From NCBI GenBank assembly GCA_004369045.1, contig ML213510.1, positions 1,026,004 to 1,090,003 on the forward strand: a stretch of DNA of 64,000 nucleotides, read 5' to 3'. A program made the position numbers and the translations under genes. Origin of the DNA: Heliocybe sulcata. Its lineage: Eukaryota; Basidiomycota; Agaricomycetes; Gloeophyllales; Gloeophyllaceae. Shown here piece by piece: positions 59,825-64,000 of the stretch; the first letter of the stretch is position 1; each line of letters opens with the position of its first letter. Under the pieces are notes generated by a model. The model worked only from the letters and a program-made list of their open reading frames with translations. It searched no databases and had not been told where the DNA came from.

Positions 59825-59870
59825 AAGTTAGTGTAATGGTTCACGCGCCCGCCATCCTCCCGGGTCTGGA
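59825..59870 (+). other. tRNA-Asp-like fragment (5' half only)
   Basis: GTTAGTGTAATGGTTCACGC matches the D-arm and A-box region of eukaryotic tRNA-Asp (A-box consensus TRGYNNARNGG fits exactly), followed by GCCCGCC and a GGGTCTGGAAC that only weakly resembles a B box. No 3' acceptor arm pairs with the 5' end. A decayed tRNA or tRNA-derived fragment, or chance. Confidence 0.3.
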
Positions 59871-60479
59871 ACATCTCTCACCTCGCTCTTCTTTGATCCT
59901 TGAGAATCTTACATGGCGGGTCTTCGCGGGAGTGTCAGATTTGTTGCAGCTGCAAAGATGACCTACGAAGAATTCATAGAACAGTCACGAGACGCCTTCA
60001 CATTGAGCAAAATAGGGCGTGCATCAGTAGCCATCGGCAAGCATCTTAGAATGCACCGCAGATGTGGTATACTCACGTTGTTCTGTTCCATAGGACAAGT
60101 CGACCGGATAAATCCTCACGTCGCCGGGCCTGGAATATTACGTCAATGTCAGCTTGAGTCGCGAGAAGGGTAGCAGCCTAGAGCAAAGTGAATTGACTTG
60201 GGGAAGTACATCTGCCGGCCATTTCGTAGAAATGTCGCCAATAAGCTCACTCATGTCCTGAGACTCGCGCCGAAGGCTCACCACGAGACATGGCTTCCTA
60301 GTGATCGATCCGAGCATGAAGATGACGGGCAGGCAAAGGCTGGAAAAGGAGTGAACGACACTCTAGCCGGCTACTCGGAAAGAGTGCCTGGGCTGCATGT
60401 CTTCATATTCAGTTTGTCTCTTTCGCGACGCTTCCTTTGAGAATACAGCGAATGACGCCGCCTTCGCCGGACGTTTCTT

Positions 60480-61320
60480 CCTTGTCTTCCTGAAGGTGAC
60501 AAGGGCATTTTAGGACCATATCGCGCTTGGTAGACTCACGAGGTGACGTCGTCGCCTTTCGCTACGAATACCCCGAATATTCACAGCTGTCAAATTTGAA
60601 CTCGTTTGAACGCTGCCAAATGCATTGACTTGACTTGCCTGGGAGGACAAGACACCATTCAACAACGGCGAAGGGGGAAGATCGTCGGCTGTCCGCTCCC
60701 TATCAGCGATGATGAAGAGCGGTAAAAACCGAACTAACCGCTCCCCACTCAAGTTCATATGGTACTTGGACCTCTAGACGCGCAATTTGGAGCTTGGAAG
60801 AGATAGTCGAAGATGCGGTTAGCTCCTCCATCCTTCATCGACATCGGCAGTTCAGGAGATATGAACGACGCATCCAGCCAATATCAAATTCCTTTTAAAA
60901 TCATTCTTGCCCTGCACCTACACACGACATGCTGTCGTATCTCCAGGAAGCTTCGCTGCTCCTAATGAAAACGTTACTCGATTGCTGCTGGATGCGCTGA
61001 CTCGCGCGCCCAAAGGAGCACGCCCAGGAGCAGCGGCGGGGGCCCAGGGAAAGATCGTAGACTGTCCATTCTGCGTCAGTGATGGTCAAGGATAGGATAT
61101 ATTGGACTAGAGTCTTCACACACAAGCCAGAATGGTATGTTGTACTCAAGATACGCAAAACAGAGATTGTCGAACGTCTGCGCGAGCACTCTTCATCGAT
61201 GCATCGGCCGCGGCGGTTCCAAAGTCGCGAACGAGGTACCGGACAAATTACAAATTCCTTTCAAAATCAAAGTCGTCCGCATACGCTCCTGCCTTCCCGC
61301 GATCTGTGGCTTGGTCGCTG
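60480..61320. repeat. Diverged direct tandem duplication, period about 360-372 bp
   Basis: Several anchors recur in the same order and strand: GATCGT...GACTGTCC/GGCTGTCC (60680 and 61052), GAGATAGTCGAA/GAGATTGTCGAA, TTCATCGA (60834 and 61192) and CAAATTCCTTT (60885 and 61251). Translated on the plus strand both copies show GKIV-x-C-P and IPFKI, so the unit was probably coding. Neither copy is an intact ORF and the family was not recognised. Confidence 0.55.
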
Positions 61321-61465
61321 TGAGACGGTAGTAAAGTTCACGCGCCTTGAGGTTGCCGGCCGGTCAATCAAGGATGCATTACGGCATACAATGTGATTGC
61401 CGGATGTTGCGTCGGTGCCACCGCCCATTCTCCTCCTCGACTATACGCCCGCTTCGCACTGTAGC

Positions 61466-62584
61466 ATGCCTCCGCAACCAGGAATGTTTCCTGTTCATTC
61501 GAACAAATCTCGAGCAACGGACCCGTATGGAAACATGCAGGAGCCGGGCACGAGCTACCAGCACCATAACGCTGTCGCTGGTCCGAGTCGATCACACGGT
61601 TCGTGTTTCAAGACGTGTTATGAGACCCGTTTTCATGAGGTCTTGGGAATACTCAGGTTCGTCGGATGACTTGAAGAAAGATAACAGAAAGCGGAAGGAT
61701 ATGGCGGGTAAGCTTGGGAGGGAAATGACAGAGCGGAAAGACGAGTGAGGTGTTTCCCAACTCTCTCCTCTACGCGCTACTCACATGCCACTACGCTATG
61801 TGAAGCTCTCGCTACTTCCAAGAAGCCATATCAGCGCAACACGGCATGTCTATCCAGCTCTCCACGCGCCCGGACACATGCCCTGCCTACATCCTCCGCC
61901 TCTACCCGCTCTCCCTCGAACGCTCGGCGCTCCTCGCGCAAATCGCATTGGAAGAGAAGAACGCGCTGGAGTCAATACACATTGCGTACGAAGAAGAACG
62001 CGATAACGTGCAGGAGGAGTGGGAGCGCGAGAAGGACAAGCTGAAGGTGCGCATGCTCGAGAGCATCGAGGAGCGCCGGCGAAGAGCACGGGAGGAGAAG
62101 GATGGCGAGGCGGTCGGAGGTACGCGTTCTCTCACTAAACGAATAGTATTGTGGATGCTCAACTATGCCTATAATTATGTCCTATGTAGACGCCACATTA
62201 GACTCCCAAGCCCGCTCACACACCCGCAAGCTCCGCAACAAACTCGGCACCTCCCCTCCACCCACCCCGAACGGCCAGAACCCCGCTGGCATCACCGCCG
62301 CGGGAACAATCACTAATCCGCTGTCCCTTTCCATCGACGAGCTTCCCTCGCCATTCGTGTTGCCTCTGACCGCCGGCGCGCCACTGCCGACCGGTGCCGC
62401 CGCAACAAAGCGCAAGGCGAAGAAGAATAAGAAGAAGGACGACGACGAGCCTGGCGGCCTCGGCAGGGCTATCGGGCTCTTGGTCGGATGCAATGAAATC
62501 GAGCGGGATGCGGATCTCGGCGAGATCAGGAGGGGGAATAAGAGGAGAAGGGCGACTGCTGCTGCTGTTATGAGCAAGGCATGA
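61466..62584 (+). CDS. SDS3: Sds3-like subunit of the Rpd3L/Sin3 histone deacetylase complex
   Basis: A scaffold subunit of the Sin3 histone deacetylase complex in the nucleus. Four exons (61466-61598, 61657-61744, 61806-62119, 62190-62584) sum to 309 residues. Exon 2 has KRKDMAGKLGREMTERKD and joins DSRYFQEAISAQHGMSIQLS, the start of the Sds3 domain. RPDTCPAYILRLYPLSLERS and a long coiled coil follow (IHIAYEEERDNVQEEWERE, then MLESIEERRRRAREEKDG). The C-terminus has a basic KRKAKKNKKKDDDE and ends near NKRRRATAAAVMSKA. The first intron uses a GTTCGT donor, which is weak. The start at 61466 is the first Met before the Pro/Ser-rich leader and could be too short. Confidence 0.87.
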
Positions 62585-62823
62585 CATGTGTCTGCAACTA
62601 TCTTCTTCTATACGCTGCGTTGACATCCTATTGAATTACTTTCTGGGCTGACTCGATGTCGCCCATGTATCTGCTCTGGTGGCATGTTGGATTTTTCCTT
62701 GCTCAACGCGTAAGATCTGGATGGCCGGAGAACATAGTACACAGCAGTGATCACATAGCATTAACAAGTATACAAGATTATCGGAGACCTTGCCCTGCGT
62801 ACTATGGCATCTCTGCTATCCCC

Positions 62824-64000
62824 TTACAGGTGCTTCAGCAGGAACTCAACAGTAGCCTTGAACGCGCCCTCCTTGCCGGCCTTGACTTTGGGGTTGCTCA
62901 TGTCACCACGGACCTGGTCAAAAAGCAAGTTATAAACTGACTCTCCACACAAAGAAAGTGAACGCAATCGTACCGCAAAGCCGTGGGTGCAGCCATCCCA
63001 ATACAGGCGCTCATAACCGGGCGCGAACTTGCCGCCACCGAGAATCTCGTCAGCCTTAGCCTGCGCCTCCTTGGGGAACTGCTGGTCGACTTCGCAAGAG
63101 TTGATCAGGAGGGGTGCCTTGGCCGTCGACGCGTACTTCTCAAGATCCTCGGGATTCTTGAGGAGCGAGGGGTGGGCGACCATGACGGCCTTGACGACAT
63201 GGTCGAAGGCGAGGTCGAAACCGTAGCGACCTATCCCAAGCATCATAACAGGATGGCATTGGATTTAGACGAGTTACTTACCGCCGAAGCAGTAGCCTGC
63301 TACGCCAAAGTCAGTAACGCCTTGTTCCTTGAGGGCCGCGATGACTTTGTCGAGGAGCGGGCGAGTGTGCTCCGGGGTGTGGCCTCTTCCCTCCTTGTCG
63401 TACTTCCCACCGAACCAGGCCATCAGGTCAAAGTCGATCTGAATGGCAGAAGCGTTTCAGCCGAGTGGATCCACAAACAATTGGACCGCAGATACCTTGC
63501 CTGACATGCCATCCTCTGGAACGGGGTCACCGTGCAAGTAATCGGGGACGATAACCTTCATACCCATTCTCTCGGTCCCCTAACCTGATCTGTGCTCCAG
63601 ACACCACTTACCTTGAACCCGTTCTTAGCAAAGTCATCGGCCAGAAGCTACAACCGAATGTCAGAGATAGGCTTAGATAGAAGCCGAGTGCAACACGCAC
63701 CTTGTTGTTGTTCAAGTAGTAACCAAAGACGTCCGTGAGCAGGAGGAGAACCTTGCTCTTCGGGTAGTCTACGCTGGGGGTCGCGACATAGCATTCCACG
63801 CCGCCAATCGTCTCGATCTTGCCTACAAATCCCGAGCAAATGGGTATAGATTAACTCGACCACGCCGATCTGGCATTTAAATGAAAGTTAGAATCGCACC
63901 CTCGGGGGTCCCCTCGTGGCGGACACCTAGTATGAGATAACATCAGATTGAGTTAGCCATATGGATCTGCAGGTAATGAACGTACCGCTAATACAGTCCT
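62824..64000 (-). CDS. Dienelactone hydrolase family protein, cut by the window edge
   Basis: An alpha/beta hydrolase of the DLH family. The first exon lies beyond 64000; the window begins within residues reading DCISG, followed by VRHEGTPEGKIETIGGVECY after an intron. Further exons give VLLLLTDVFGYYLNNNK, KVIVPDYLHGDPVPED, FDLMAWFGGKYD and the nucleophile elbow GVAGYCFGG with the active Cys. The Asp lies in INSCEVDQQFP and the His in WDGCTHGFAVRGD, so the Cys-Asp-His triad is complete. The C-terminus is EFLLKHL. About six short introns. The natural substrate is uncertain; fungal relatives act on lactones or simple esters. Confidence 0.92.

Larger units (their letters stand above)
58961..61465. 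other. Second gene-poor island with a tandem duplication
   Basis: 2.5 kb without an intact gene between the methyltransferase and SDS3. It contains a tRNA-like fragment near 59825-59870, a short GGGGC-TTA-GCCCC hairpin near 59737-59749, and a diverged direct duplication at 60.48-61.32 kb. One 86-codon frame (59913-60173, +) has no recognised domain. The last part must hold the SDS3 promoter. Confidence 0.5.

Noticed and set aside
59913-60173. 86-codon plus-strand frame (YEEFIEQSRDAF...) in the second island
   Set aside because: Looks protein-like over about 30 residues but has no known domain or flanking exons; left as unassigned.

Overview
The window is nuclear DNA from a filamentous basidiomycete, most likely an Agaricomycete. 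Genes are dense and split by many short introns, mostly 49-80 nt with GT-AG ends. Coding DNA is GC-rich, and the gene set is typical of the group: a WC-2-type GATA factor, an SRPK-like kinase, HGH1, ZIM17 and a divergent H3/H4 pair. No prokaryotic operons, CRISPR arrays, rRNA genes or intact tRNA genes were seen. Exon structures were worked out by hand. For 13 genes the exon lengths were summed and the spliced length is a multiple of three; the other spliced genes are given as spans checked by local junctions and homology.

Layout, left to right. 0-2.1 kb: no recognisable gene. 2.1-6.4 kb: an SRPK-like kinase, a type-II hydroxyacyl-CoA dehydrogenase-like SDR and the mitochondrial zinc-finger chaperone ZIM17, all on minus. 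6.65-11.9 kb: POL1, the DNA polymerase alpha catalytic subunit (+). 12.0-16.3 kb: a flavin-reductase-like protein (-), an HDDC2-type HD phosphohydrolase (+) and the bifunctional purine enzyme ATIC (-). 16.5-17.8 kb: a secreted low-complexity Ala/Ser/Thr/Asn protein (-). 19.0-20.8 kb: HGH1 (-), with a small inverted-repeat element inside one intron. 20.8-22.6 kb: an AT-rich gene-free island. 22.6-24.8 kb: SPT20 of SAGA (+). 26-30 kb: a GATA factor (-) and an uncharacterised basic protein (-). 30.8-32.9 kb: DED1 (-). 33.3-37.8 kb: the divergent pair rhomboid PCP1 (-) and App1 phosphatidate phosphatase (+). 38.0-40.7 kb: SEC72 (-) and an ING/PHD protein (+). 41.4-43.1 kb: a GPI-type aspartic protease (+). 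43.6-44.9 kb: divergent H3/H4. 45.5-46.6 kb: a C-rich F-box gene (+). 47.2-50.1 kb: an F-BAR/RhoGAP protein (-). 50.1-54.86 kb: a gene-poor island with decayed repeats. 54.9-59.0 kb: NUP85 (-) divergent from a METTL21/RKM5-like methyltransferase (+). 59-61.4 kb: a second decayed island with a diverged tandem duplication. 61.5-62.6 kb: SDS3 (+). 62.8 kb to the window end: a dienelactone-hydrolase-family enzyme (-), cut by the window edge.

Most genes are conserved housekeeping genes: replication, purine synthesis, chromatin (H3, H4, SPT20, ING, SDS3), translation initiation, the nuclear pore, ER translocation and mitochondrial proteostasis. Lineage-specific or accessory content is the secreted repeat protein, the aspartic protease, the F-box protein, the SRPK-like kinase, the DLH enzyme and the decayed islands. 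I saw no multi-gene cluster that looks like a new dedicated system. The most interesting signals are small ones: an all-phase-0 exon series in the secreted protein, a MITE-like insertion in an HGH1 intron, diverged coding-like repeats in the two islands, a GC-AG intron, a two-residue insertion in the H3 tail and a long palindromic operator-like site upstream of the protease.
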